Shown here: piece by piece, positions 27,512 through 36,683 of the stretch | Layout of the letters: each line of letters opens with the position of its first letter | How positions within the stretch are numbered: the first letter of the stretch is position 1 | Assembly: GCA_002084765.1 (NCBI GenBank) | Contig: NBMB01000029.1 | Coordinates: forward strand, 1 to 64,000 | DNA: 64,000 nucleotides | Direction: 5' to 3' | From: Candidatus Cloacimonetes bacterium 4572_55 | GTDB taxonomy: Bacteria; 4572-55 | Program-made: the position numbers and the translations under genes | The notes under the pieces: model-generated | The model's database searches: none | What the model saw: the letters and a program-made list of their open reading frames with translations, nothing else | What the model was told of the DNA's origin: nothing

Positions 27512-29268
27512 TTTGCATGATAAAATCGGGTTCTCGTGCGGTAAAAATACGTTCCCTCAGAATTCTCCACCACGGTCCCAGAGGGTTGCTGCCCGCTATA
27601 GCGGAGCGAGCTGTCAGTAAAGATATCCGTATCCGCCCGGTGCATTTGGTAGTTATAGCGTCCGTCCACACTTTCCCACTGAATATCGAATTCCTGACCC
27701 GCGTTCACATTGATATCGCGATTTGTAGAAGCACTTATATCTCGTGGAATCATCATCAATCGGAAGACGAGCTTTGCCGAATGATCGCGAATAATATCGT
27801 CATTCGGACCAAAATTGCCTGTGCCGTCCCCGTTATAACCGCGTGCAATATTGTAGTATAATCCCCACCATGCCGCGAGACGTTCGCTATTTGGTATCCC
27901 GTTCAGATCAGGGAAGTTGGGTGCGTTTGGCGGCGGATCGGGCAACTGCCACATATCTTTTTCCGGCTCCATAGAGCGCTTGACCATGAGCATAGCTTCA
28001 CTTCGTTTCAAAACCTCACCGGGTTCGAAATAAGGACCCGGATAATCGGGAATCAAGCCCCAACTTCTCGCCTTACATACATCGGAATAAAACCAGTCTC
28101 CAGAATTGACGTCCTGGTAAGGCTCGGATGATGTATAAGGCAAATTCGGGAATACGAACTCGATTGCCCGCACCAACATGACCAAAAAGTGAACCCTGAC
28201 CTCGGCGTCTCCAGGAGCCGGGATATTGGGATTGCTCGTGTAGTCGCCGATAATGTTGCGTTCCTGAAGATATGCCATTTCTGCGGATGCGATTCCATCC
28301 CTTACAAAGGTTTCTCTTGCTCCGCCAGGTTCAAAAAGCACTCTCATTCTTGATTTTTGACCATCAGTGAACATATACATACACGCATCGTTGGTATAGT
28401 CCATATAGTTCATGAACATATCATTGCTGTCACAACTGGGGTGAGGATGGGTCGGACAGCCATAATTTGCAGCGGCAGCGTCCGGTGTATCGGCTACCCT
28501 GTCAGTGACTCCACAACCGCCATCGCCCCAGATATGATACAAGTTCATCCAGTGGCCAATTTCATGAGTGGCAGTGCGACCCAGGTCAAACTGGGGATGC
28601 AGATAGAAGTCGTTGTTGGTATCATAAGTTTCGCTGCCAAAGACATCGGGCCTGATAACAAGACCATCAATATCCCTGGAGACGCCTGGGGGATAAGCAT
28701 AGCCTAAAATACCGCCGGCAAGATTACAAAGCCATATATTCAAATGCGTTGTGGGAGTAATAGTGTCAAGTCCACCAGATGAGTCATATTTCATACCTTC
28801 TGGATTGGTATCGGGATCCCACGCAGCTACCGAACTATATCTTCGGTCAATGTTATCTAATGTGAATTGTATTTCCGCATTTGTTACCAAACTCACAAAT
28901 TCCGATGGAGTGTTATCCCAATCGGTATTCGTTCTTGTAAAATCTTGGCTCATCACAGCAATTTGAGATTGAATCTGAGCCTCGCTAATATTTTCTGGCG
29001 CCGTATGCCAGATCACATGCACATTGACAGGAATTGTAATTGTACCAGTAACTTTGTCATTCTCGTTGTTCTCAGTCTCCTTAATAATTCTTTGGTGAAT
29101 GATTTCTAGAGCTTCCATTTTCTCTTTTAGCTCAGGATTTTCAGCCATCAGGTTATTCATAACTGACATTGTCGCACAGGTACGCCTCTCGACAGCCGGT
29201 AAGTTCGCTACAAAAATGCCTGATAATATCAGTATCAAGCCGATCAATAAAATTTGCTTTCGAAACAT
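27433..29268 (-). CDS. M43-family (pappalysin-like) secreted metalloprotease with SLH-like region, N-terminal part of split gene
   Basis: 611 residues from the ATG at 29268, chosen because AAGGGGG lies just upstream and a signal peptide follows (res 1-22). The zinc site is HEIGHWMNLYH (235-245) with the Met-turn NYMDYT, as in M43B metzincins; the cysteines around GCGVTD and YGCPTHPHPSC also fit. Residues ~310-480 contain S-layer-homology-like repeats (YQDVNSGDWFYSDVC). A fibronectin-III-like domain then ends abruptly (EALTVNVN) and runs into a stop at 27433. The beginning of the expected CARDB domain is missing and the remainder continues in another frame to 19682. It is the first gene behind the right sigma-54 promoter. 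As a separate protein it would be secreted without a sorting domain. Confidence 0.88.
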   Translation of the reverse strand: MFRKQILLIGLILILSGIFVANLPAVERRTCATMSVMNNLMAENPELKEKMEALEIIHQRIIKETENNENDKVTGTITIPVNVHVIWHTAPENISEAQIQSQIAVMSQDFTRTNTDWDNTPSEFVSLVTNAEIQFTLDNIDRRYSSVAAWDPDTNPEGMKYDSSGGLDTITPTTHLNIWLCNLAGGILGYAYPPGVSRDIDGLVIRPDVFGSETYDTNNDFYLHPQFDLGRTATHEIGHWMNLYHIWGDGGCGVTDRVADTPDAAAANYGCPTHPHPSCDSNDMFMNYMDYTNDACMYMFTDGQKSRMRVLFEPGGARETFVRDGIASAEMAYLQERNIIGDYTSNPNIPAPGDAEVRVHFLVMLVRAIEFVFPNLPYTSSEPYQDVNSGDWFYSDVCKARSWGLIPDYPGPYFEPGEVLKRSEAMLMVKRSMEPEKDMWQLPDPPPNAPNFPDLNGIPNSERLAAWWGLYYNIARGYNGDGTGNFGPNDDIIRDHSAKLVFRLMMIPRDISASTNRDINVNAGQEFDIQWESVDGRYNYQMHRADTDIFTDSSLRYSGQQPSGTVVENSEGTYFYRTRTRFYHANCDPAIVEGGWSEALTVNVNAISARV

Positions 29269-29491
29269 TTTGTCCCCCTTAATTAACAGATTATTCTGTA
29301 ATTCAAAAATAAAAAACAATTCTACTACAAAAATCAAACCAATCTCAACATAAATTAAACTGAATCATTCTTTAGCTACATTTATATACCTCCCAAAAAA
29401 TATATTATTAGATTTAATTATAGAACTATACACGCCCATTCCGCGGATTCCACCGATTTTATAACGATTCGATGAATACAGCTTGCGACCG

Positions 29492-29507
29492 TGCGATAAG
29501 TGTGCCA
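29492..29507 (-). promoter_or_regulatory. Sigma-54 promoter for the giant metalloprotease gene
   Basis: On the minus strand TGGCAC-ACTTA-TCGCA keeps exact GG-N10-GC spacing; the -12 element differs from TTGCW at one base, so it may be weaker than the left one. Predicted start is near 29481, about 213 nt before the ATG at 29268. Confidence 0.72.
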
Positions 29508-29570
29508 GATAAAAAAAAACTGGCTAATCGCTTTAATATTAACGAGTTAGCCGAACATTCAGGACAGAGC

Positions 29571-29612
29571 TAAGAAAGGCTTAATTACCGTTTGGTAATC
29601 AAGCCTTTCTTA
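29571..29612 (-). promoter_or_regulatory. Long palindrome with third TTACC-N4-GGTAA site, right promoter
   Basis: 19-base arms (29571-29589 and 29594-29612) pair with one mismatch around a 4-base centre. Compared with the left copy, one T-A pair has become C-G with both arms changed together, so the symmetry itself is conserved. The core site 29585-29598 is centred ~110 bp upstream of the predicted start, as on the left. Confidence 0.68.
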
Positions 29613-29656
29613 ATTTTTCTCATAAGCTATTTATTATCCGGAACTTGCGGATACAG

Positions 29657-29690
29657 TTACCAACTGGTAAAATGAGTTACCAATTGGTAG
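29657..29690 (-). promoter_or_regulatory. Paired activator binding sites (UAS), right promoter
   Basis: On plus-strand coordinates TTACCAACTGGTAA (29657-29670) and TTACCAATTGGTAG (29677-29690), centred 20 bp apart and ~182 and ~202 bp upstream of the predicted start, nearly the same as the left promoter (181, 203). Confidence 0.73.
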
Positions 29691-29779
29691 AATAAGGTAT
29701 CAGTTTTTGATTCCTTTGATAACTGTATATATAAGTTACGCTCATACTTTTTTAAATTTCGAGCTTAGTAACATCTTTT

Positions 29780-32700
29780 TTAAGCCGACTCCGACGCGGG
29801 CAGGGGCTGTTTTCTGAGAGACTCAGACCGTTTGAACAGCAATGCTCCCAAGCGAAAGAAATATATCCGGGCGTCGTCGAAAAGAGTGTATGCCCACGGA
29901 ACTGCAATCAGCGACAGAATGGTCGATGTGAGCAGTCCGCCGATAATAGTTCGTCCCAGCGGCGCGTATGGGATGCCGATCAGATTGGCGTTTCCGACCG
30001 CCATGGGAATCAATCCGCAAATGGTGGTAAAAGCGGTCATCAATATGGGACGATATCGCTGACGTCCGCCCTCCAGAAGCGCTTCAGTTCGGCTCAATCC
30101 TTCTCGTCGCAGCCGATTGACTAAGTCGATCAACACAATGGCGTTATTGACGACAATTCCTACAAGGATGATAAAACCGATGCGGCTCATCAGTTCAATA
30201 GCAGTGTCGGTGAGAAACAACATCCAGTAGGCTCCGACAAAGGCAAATGGGATGGAAATGATCACCGCCCATGGCAAGATAAAGGACTCGAATAACACGC
30301 CCATGAGCAGAAAAACAAATGTGATCGACAGGATTAGGGCAAACTGTTGGCTTTGACCCCCCTCTTGCATCTGTTGGAAGCTCCGACCCTTGCTCCATGA
30401 ATACCCGTAAGGCATCTGAAAATCGCGCATCACTTTATCCACCCTGCGATAGAGCCCCTCCATATCATCGCTCGTACTTTTTGCTGTGATAGAGAGCGAG
30501 GTTTTGCCGTTCTCTCGCCGAATTTCTCCCATTCCCTTCTCAACTGAGAAGGTGGCGACCGCGTCCAATGGAATCTCGACTCCGCTTTCAGTGAAAAAGG
30601 TCATGTTTTTCAGTTGATTCAGATTCTCTCGATCCTCCTCCCGCAGTTGGAGGCGCACGTCGATCTCTTTTTCCTCAGTTTGATATTCTGGAAGCGGGAA
30701 ACCGCGCAGCGCATATTGCACAGTTCCAGAGATAACCTGGGGGCTGATCCCATATTTTTTTGCCTGTTCTCGATTCACCCGGAGACAGATTTCATCATTT
30801 CCCTTTTCCAGATCGTTCTCGATACTGATGATCTTCTCGATGGATCGGAGACGCCTCTCCACCTCTTTGGAAAGTTCTGTCAACGTAGTGGTATCATCCC
30901 CATATAAGACGATGGAGACCGAGTTATCGTCGCCGCCCTCCTGCCACCAGGTGGTGCGGATATCCACGCCGGGGAAATCTGGCAGCCGGCTCTTGACATC
31001 CTCTACCACCTCTTCTCGGAGCATGGTTTCTCTTTCCATGAGACCGGTTGCAACCATGCTATTTTTGAATAGCACCTCATACCAACTTTGCCGGGGCGGT
31101 TTTTTCAGGAAGACGCGGATTTGTCCCCAATCATTGCTGAACCGCATCAGAATTGTGCGCACTCCATATTCTTCTCGCTTCTCCTTGACCAGTTCCTCGA
31201 CTTGAAAAAACAGCCTTTCCGTGTCCTCCATCGTATAATTTTGCGGAAGATCAAAAATCAGGCGGAAGTCATTGATATTTCCGCTTGTACGGTCGGCTAC
31301 TTTTGTCTGTCCAGCCGCAAAGATCATTGAGGATAGAACCAAAAAGAGAATCACAAACGCTCCGACTCGGTGATGAAGCGACCAATTGAGAATCCGACTA
31401 TAAATATTGTTGGTTCCGGTGATAATAGCCGGCTCTTTCATCTCCCGTCGACTGACGATATGAGCCGACGCCAACGGAATAAAAATCATTGCGACCAGGA
31501 GTGAGGCGAGCAGGGAAAAGATGATGGGCAAGCCGATTCGCGTCATATAAAAGCTGAATCCAACCTCGTCGTTCATCAAAATCAATGGCAGAAAGACCAC
31601 GATTGTCGTCAGTGTCGCGGTGATCACAGCCAGACTCACTTCGCTTGCGCCTTCCAATGCTGCCTTTTTATCGGGCAAGCCCTGGGTGCGTTTCCGGTAG
31701 ATATTTTCCAACACCACAATCGAGTTATCGACCACCATCCCGATAGATACCATCAGTCCCATCATGGTAATGAGATTCAGGGACCAGCCGATAAAATAGA
31801 GCGTCGCGAGTGAGATCAAAATCGAAAATGGAATGGCGATGCTGACAATCAGTGTCATGCGGAATCGGCGCAGGAAGAAAAATAGCACCACAAAGGCAAA
31901 TATTCCGCCCCAAATCATGGTGTTTTTCAGATTATTGATGGACTCGATGATAAAGCCGCCCTGATTGAACAATACCTCTGTGCGGAATCCCTTTAGATTG
32001 GGATTTTTTCGAATCTGGTCGCTAAACATGGTCTCCACTTGTTCGCACAACGCCACGGTATTCGCGTTAGACTCCTTGTACACGCCGAGGGTAATGGCTT
32101 TCACATCGTCGATATAGAGCCGCCAATGTCGTTCTGGGACTCCGTATCGAATCTCGGCGATATCTTTCAGCCGGATGTTCGATCCTCCAGAAATAGAGGG
32201 AATCGGGAGATTTCTCATCTCTTCGATCGAGTCAAAAGAGTTGACCGAGCGGACATAAATCTTCTGTTCGCCTTCTGTTACATGACCGCTGGATAGCGTG
32301 AAATTTTCCTGTCGCAGATGTTGAATCACCGCATAGAGATTGATGTTATAGCTTTTGACCTTATCCTGATTGATCAAGATTTGGATAGTTTTTTTTTGTG
32401 CGCCCCAGATATCTACTTTGGCGACGCCGTCTATCCGCTCCAACGGTTTCTGCATCAACTGTTCTACCAAATAGTATGGGTCTTCCACTTCTGGGTTCGG
32501 AATAATCGCCACCCAGACGATAGGGTCGTCGCTATCTGAGAATTTTCTCGCCCAGAGACGATCGACGTCGTCTGGCAGCTCCGATTTGACCCGATCCAGC
32601 CGGTCCCGCAACTGGGAGTACGCCAAATCCATGTCAGTATCCTGAGAGAATTCGATCTCAGTCCAGCACCCATTGCTACCGCTGTAGCTACGGATCCTCC

Positions 32701-32953
32701 GCGCTCCGCCGATCGTGCGCAATTGCTCTTCGATCGGCTTGGCGATCTGCTCCTCGATCTCCTGAGGATTGGCGTTGGGATAGGGCGCCCATACTCCGAG
32801 AAAAGGCGGTATAAATCCCTCTGGCATCAGTTCCACCGGTATCCTGCTAAACGCTATCGCGCCAATGACCAATAGTCCGAGAATCGCCATAAAAACCGTG
32901 ATCGGACGATTCAAGGCAAAGCGGGGGAATATGCTAGTTTTCTCCGATTTCAT
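29780..32953 (-). CDS. RND-family efflux transporter (AcrB/HAE-type), second copy
   Basis: 1057 residues, close to the usual ~1040. The start MKSEKTSIFPRFALNRPITVFMAILGLLVIG is the classic first membrane helix; the signature around TM4 GLMVSIGMVVDNSIVVLENI and the duplicated C-terminal half with GIVVNNAIVLIDLVNRLRREG are present. It exports hydrophobic compounds or lipids using the proton gradient, working in the inner membrane with a periplasmic adaptor and an outer-membrane channel. It is the last gene of a minus-strand operon, 54 bases after the first RND gene. No TolC-like gene lies in the window. The substrate cannot be told from sequence. Confidence 0.93.
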   Translation of the reverse strand: MKSEKTSIFPRFALNRPITVFMAILGLLVIGAIAFSRIPVELMPEGFIPPFLGVWAPYPNANPQEIEEQIAKPIEEQLRTIGGARRIRSYSGSNGCWTEIEFSQDTDMDLAYSQLRDRLDRVKSELPDDVDRLWARKFSDSDDPIVWVAIIPNPEVEDPYYLVEQLMQKPLERIDGVAKVDIWGAQKKTIQILINQDKVKSYNINLYAVIQHLRQENFTLSSGHVTEGEQKIYVRSVNSFDSIEEMRNLPIPSISGGSNIRLKDIAEIRYGVPERHWRLYIDDVKAITLGVYKESNANTVALCEQVETMFSDQIRKNPNLKGFRTEVLFNQGGFIIESINNLKNTMIWGGIFAFVVLFFFLRRFRMTLIVSIAIPFSILISLATLYFIGWSLNLITMMGLMVSIGMVVDNSIVVLENIYRKRTQGLPDKKAALEGASEVSLAVITATLTTIVVFLPLILMNDEVGFSFYMTRIGLPIIFSLLASLLVAMIFIPLASAHIVSRREMKEPAIITGTNNIYSRILNWSLHHRVGAFVILFLVLSSMIFAAGQTKVADRTSGNINDFRLIFDLPQNYTMEDTERLFFQVEELVKEKREEYGVRTILMRFSNDWGQIRVFLKKPPRQSWYEVLFKNSMVATGLMERETMLREEVVEDVKSRLPDFPGVDIRTTWWQEGGDDNSVSIVLYGDDTTTLTELSKEVERRLRSIEKIISIENDLEKGNDEICLRVNREQAKKYGISPQVISGTVQYALRGFPLPEYQTEEKEIDVRLQLREEDRENLNQLKNMTFFTESGVEIPLDAVATFSVEKGMGEIRRENGKTSLSITAKSTSDDMEGLYRRVDKVMRDFQMPYGYSWSKGRSFQQMQEGGQSQQFALILSITFVFLLMGVLFESFILPWAVIISIPFAFVGAYWMLFLTDTAIELMSRIGFIILVGIVVNNAIVLIDLVNRLRREGLSRTEALLEGGRQRYRPILMTAFTTICGLIPMAVGNANLIGIPYAPLGRTIIGGLLTSTILSLIAVPWAYTLFDDARIYFFRLGALLFKRSESLRKQPLPASESA

Positions 32954-33007
32954 ACTATGTACCCTCGATTCTATTATTAATTTTTTTTTGGTAAACTTAT
33001 AATAAAT

Positions 33008-36000
33008 TTATTTTTTTCGATCTACAATACTATATACCGTAGGAATGATGACCAAAGTTAAAATAGCGGAGGTCATCAGTCCGACAATCACGGTAATCGC
33101 CATGGGGCGACGAATCTCTGCGCCTTCGGCAAATCCCATCGCCATAGGCAGGAGACCCAGAACCGTGGTGGTTGTGGTCATCACGATCGGCCGCAGCCTG
33201 GCTCTCCCCGCCTCCACAATCGCGTCTATTTTCTCCAACCCTCGCTCTCTCTGCTGATTGATGTAATCCACCAGCACGATAGCGTTATTCACCACGATCC
33301 CTGTCAACACGATGACGCCGAGAAAAACAACGATACTGATCGGTATGTGCAACAGATAGAGAAACAGGATCACGCCGATCAGTGCTAACGGAATGGTGAA
33401 GATGATCACAAAGGGGTGGATTAGGGACTCAAATTGAGATGCCATCACGATGTAGACCAAGAAGATAGCCAACAACAAAGCCATTGTCAAGCTATTGAGC
33501 GAGGCTTCCATCTCTTTATTTTGACCTGTGATGTGGAAAGAAAAATCCGCGGGCATTTCAATTTGGTTCAGAATGTAGAAAATATCTTGGCTGACGCTAC
33601 CCAAATCCCGATCAACCACATTAGCAGTAATACGCGCGGTTCGTTGCTGCTCCACCCGTCGAATTTGTGCGGGACCTTCGTTGATCTTGATCTCCGCCAC
33701 AGCTTCCAGGGGAACCGCGCGATCCGATCCGGGATTGATGATCAACCGACGCAAATTTTCGATACTCCGCTTATCCGAGTCCTTCAGCCGCACCAATATG
33801 TCGATCTTTCGATCTTGCTCTTTGAACTCTGTCGCGACTTCGCCCTGAACTTTTGTCCGCACGATTGACGCGATATCGGTGACACTCAAGCCCAGTTTGG
33901 CGACCGCGTCTCGATTGTAGATGATCTGAACCTCTGGATTGCCTCTCTGCATTGACGACTTGACGTCGTTGACTCCAGGGATATGCTCCATCCATTCGAC
34001 AGCGGATTGCGAGATTTCCTGTAATTTTTGCAGATTAAATCCTTGTATCTCGACCTCGATAGGCGTTTTGAAACTGAACAAAATGGGTCGGGAAATCTTG
34101 GTTTTGATCCCGGGGAGGTCTTTCATCATGTCCCGAATTTGACCGATCAGCTTTTCCTCTTCCGCCATAATATTTTCTGCGGGATTCATCAACACGGTCA
34201 ATTTTGCAGTATGCTCGCCCTCTTCCGAACTAGAGGAGCCTGTTTTGTCCGACCCGACGACCGTAGAGACCGCTCGAACTGTCTCCTGATTTTTGATTAT
34301 GCTCTCTATATCGGTCACCCGCTCGTCAGTCTGCTCAATCGGGGTTCCAACCGGAAGCGTTGCCTCCACATTGAACTCGCCTTGATGCACGATGGGGATC
34401 AGCTCTGTGCCTAACTTTGGCCCCAATCCGAAAAGGCAGACGATAAACAGGACCCCTGTCACGCCCAGAACTCCGATCCGATTGGATAGGGAGAATCGCA
34501 AAATCGCTGGATAGCTCTTCTCGATAAGAAGGTAGCCCTTGTATAATACGTTTAGAATAGGCATCAATATTTTCAGAAAAATACTGAACAAATACGAGAT
34601 GGCTCTAACCACATAAACAAGACCGAAGAACAGTATCTGCAATACTTTTGATACAACTTCAAATAAGAGATAAAAGATAAATTTTGTAAGATCAAACAGA
34701 AAAAGTAAAAGAATTATTGGGGATAAAAAAAGTCTCATCCCGATGGATTTTACCCAATACCAATCTCGGATAAACCGCATGTCAGCCATAAAAACGCGAT
34801 AGCAGTAAAAATGAAATATACTCTGCTTGATTGTCTGAAAATCAATAGATTTGTAAGATTGAAGCATTAATGTATTGCGGGAAGCGAGCATGGGGATCAG
34901 AAAAAGTGCCACAATCAGTGACGCCAGCAGAGAAAATACCACGGTGAGTGCCAGGTCGCCAAAAATTTGTCCAGCGACTCCCTCGACAAATACAATCGGG
35001 AAAAATACCGCCACAGTGGTCAAGGTTGATGCGGCAACGGCTCCAGAAACTTCTCCAACTCCGCGTGTGATAGATCGGACCAGTTCGTCGCCCTCCTCCC
35101 GACAGCGGGTGATACTCTCCAGGACCACGATCGAGTTGTCCACCAGCATACCGATTCCCAACGCCAGACCGCCCAATGACATGATGTTGAGAGAGACGTC
35201 ACACATTTTCATCGGCACGAAAGTCGCCACGATCGATACAGGGATGGATACGCCGACAATCAAGGTGGGGGGCAGTGAGCGCAGAAAGAAAAAAAGTACT
35301 GCTATTGCGAGAAGTCCGCCTAAAATCGCCGCGGACTTGACTTCTCGGATAGCACTTTCGATGAAAAGAGATTGGTCGGACAGTTTTTCGATCTTCGATC
35401 CTTCAGGCATATTATAGGCGATAAAATTGGTCATCAACTTGGCGCGAAAATCTTCTCCTCCAGGACCTCCGTGGCGACCGCTTTTTTTCTTTTTTTTATC
35501 TTTACTTTCATCTTTATCCTCTTTTTTTGGCTTCTCATCTTTCTTTTTCTCCATCTCGGCAACAAACTCTTGTTGTTCCGGCGTTCCAAGCACAATAGCA
35601 CTCACCCGTTTAGCGACTGCCACAATATTGGCGTCCGCCTCTTTATAGACCTCGATCTCCACGCTTTCCCGACCATTAATCCGGGTGATGATCTCCCGCT
35701 CCTTTGTCGTGCGAGAAACAGTCGCCACATCCTTAATTTTTATCTCTTTGCCACTCCACGACCCGATTACCACATTGCCGATCTCATCAATGTCGGTGAA
35801 CTCATTCAAAGTTCTGACCAGATATTCGGTCTGTCCCTCTTTCAGATTACCGCCGGCGAGATTAATATTCTCTTGCGCCAACCGGTTCCGCACACGCGAG
35901 ATATCGATGCCAATCAAGGTCAGCTGCTGCTCGTTCAACTCAACTCGTATCTCCTCTTCCAGACCGCCCTTCACCTTGACTGCAGCCACGCCAGGCACGG

Positions 36001-36529
36001 TCTCCAACGCCCTTTTAATATCGGTCTCCGAGATATAACGCAGGTAGGAGAGTTGTTGCGGTCCATACGCGCCCAGCCGCAAGATCGGGTCTAATGAGGG
36101 ATCGTAACGGAGGATCAACGGTCGCTTCGCCTCTTCCGGCAAAAACACCTGATCCAACTTTTCCCGAACCTCGGCCGCGGCTTGATTCATGTCTGTTTCC
36201 CACGTATATTCCAGGATCACATCCGATTGACCCGCTTTGGAAATGGAGCTGATCCGCGCCAGATTATCCACAACGCCCAAAGCCTGCTCGGTCGGTCGAG
36301 ATATGGTGGTTTCGACATCCTCGGGCGCAGTGCCGGGGTATTCCGTGCGGACCGTGAGAGATGGATAAGAGATGTCGGGCATGAGGTTCAACGGAAGTTG
36401 CTTATATGAGATAAAGCCGAATACCGTAATGCCCACGACCGACATCAGGATAGCAACCGGTCGGGTGATAGTAAATCGGAAAAAGTCATGGTCTTTACGT
36501 CGGTCTTCTCGGAATATTTCTTTTTTCAT
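33008..36529 (-). CDS. RND-family efflux transporter with unusual insertions
   Basis: 1173 residues, about 130 longer than typical. The start FFRFTITRPVAILMSVVGITVFGF, the TM4 signature GLALGIGMLVDNSIVVLESI and GIVVNNAIVLVDYINQQRERG are intact. Two additions stand out. One is a Lys/Asp/Glu-rich low-complexity loop at ~325-362 in the first periplasmic porter segment. The other is ~115 residues at ~555-670 between TM6 and TM7 with several extra hydrophobic stretches (SPIILLLFLFDLTKFIFYLLFEVV). The second insert is markedly more AT-rich than the rest of the gene. It lies between the adaptor gene and the other RND gene; two RND subunits with one adaptor suggests a heteromeric (MdtBC-like) pump. 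Confidence 0.92.
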   Translation of the reverse strand: MKKEIFREDRRKDHDFFRFTITRPVAILMSVVGITVFGFISYKQLPLNLMPDISYPSLTVRTEYPGTAPEDVETTISRPTEQALGVVDNLARISSISKAGQSDVILEYTWETDMNQAAAEVREKLDQVFLPEEAKRPLILRYDPSLDPILRLGAYGPQQLSYLRYISETDIKRALETVPGVAAVKVKGGLEEEIRVELNEQQLTLIGIDISRVRNRLAQENINLAGGNLKEGQTEYLVRTLNEFTDIDEIGNVVIGSWSGKEIKIKDVATVSRTTKEREIITRINGRESVEIEVYKEADANIVAVAKRVSAIVLGTPEQQEFVAEMEKKKDEKPKKEDKDESKDKKKKKSGRHGGPGGEDFRAKLMTNFIAYNMPEGSKIEKLSDQSLFIESAIREVKSAAILGGLLAIAVLFFFLRSLPPTLIVGVSIPVSIVATFVPMKMCDVSLNIMSLGGLALGIGMLVDNSIVVLESITRCREEGDELVRSITRGVGEVSGAVAASTLTTVAVFFPIVFVEGVAGQIFGDLALTVVFSLLASLIVALFLIPMLASRNTLMLQSYKSIDFQTIKQSIFHFYCYRVFMADMRFIRDWYWVKSIGMRLFLSPIILLLFLFDLTKFIFYLLFEVVSKVLQILFFGLVYVVRAISYLFSIFLKILMPILNVLYKGYLLIEKSYPAILRFSLSNRIGVLGVTGVLFIVCLFGLGPKLGTELIPIVHQGEFNVEATLPVGTPIEQTDERVTDIESIIKNQETVRAVSTVVGSDKTGSSSSEEGEHTAKLTVLMNPAENIMAEEEKLIGQIRDMMKDLPGIKTKISRPILFSFKTPIEVEIQGFNLQKLQEISQSAVEWMEHIPGVNDVKSSMQRGNPEVQIIYNRDAVAKLGLSVTDIASIVRTKVQGEVATEFKEQDRKIDILVRLKDSDKRSIENLRRLIINPGSDRAVPLEAVAEIKINEGPAQIRRVEQQRTARITANVVDRDLGSVSQDIFYILNQIEMPADFSFHITGQNKEMEASLNSLTMALLLAIFLVYIVMASQFESLIHPFVIIFTIPLALIGVILFLYLLHIPISIVVFLGVIVLTGIVVNNAIVLVDYINQQRERGLEKIDAIVEAGRARLRPIVMTTTTTVLGLLPMAMGFAEGAEIRRPMAITVIVGLMTSAILTLVIIPTVYSIVDRKK

Positions 36530-36683
36530 TGCCCTATCGCTTATAATAAATATATGTGAATAAAGGTGTTATTTCAAGTATTCAGAGTAAAAAAAACGGG
36601 TCTATCGCGGCGATCGGTTTAAACAATTTTCCCAATCGACAAAGGCTTACGATAAACCCGAAATTCGATTTTGTCAAAGCCAA

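Larger units (their letters stand above)
29425..29690 (-). repeat. Promoter-region inverted repeat, right copy
   Basis: Mirror copy of 14675-14951, reading leftward toward the metalloprotease gene. All landmarks of the left copy are present in the same order and spacing: two TTACC dyads, long palindrome, CTGTCCTGAATGTTCGGCTAA, bulged GGCTAA hairpin, T9 tract and sigma-54 promoter. The 156 bases between it and the ATG at 29268 are an AT-rich leader without other recognisable signals. Confidence 0.9.
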
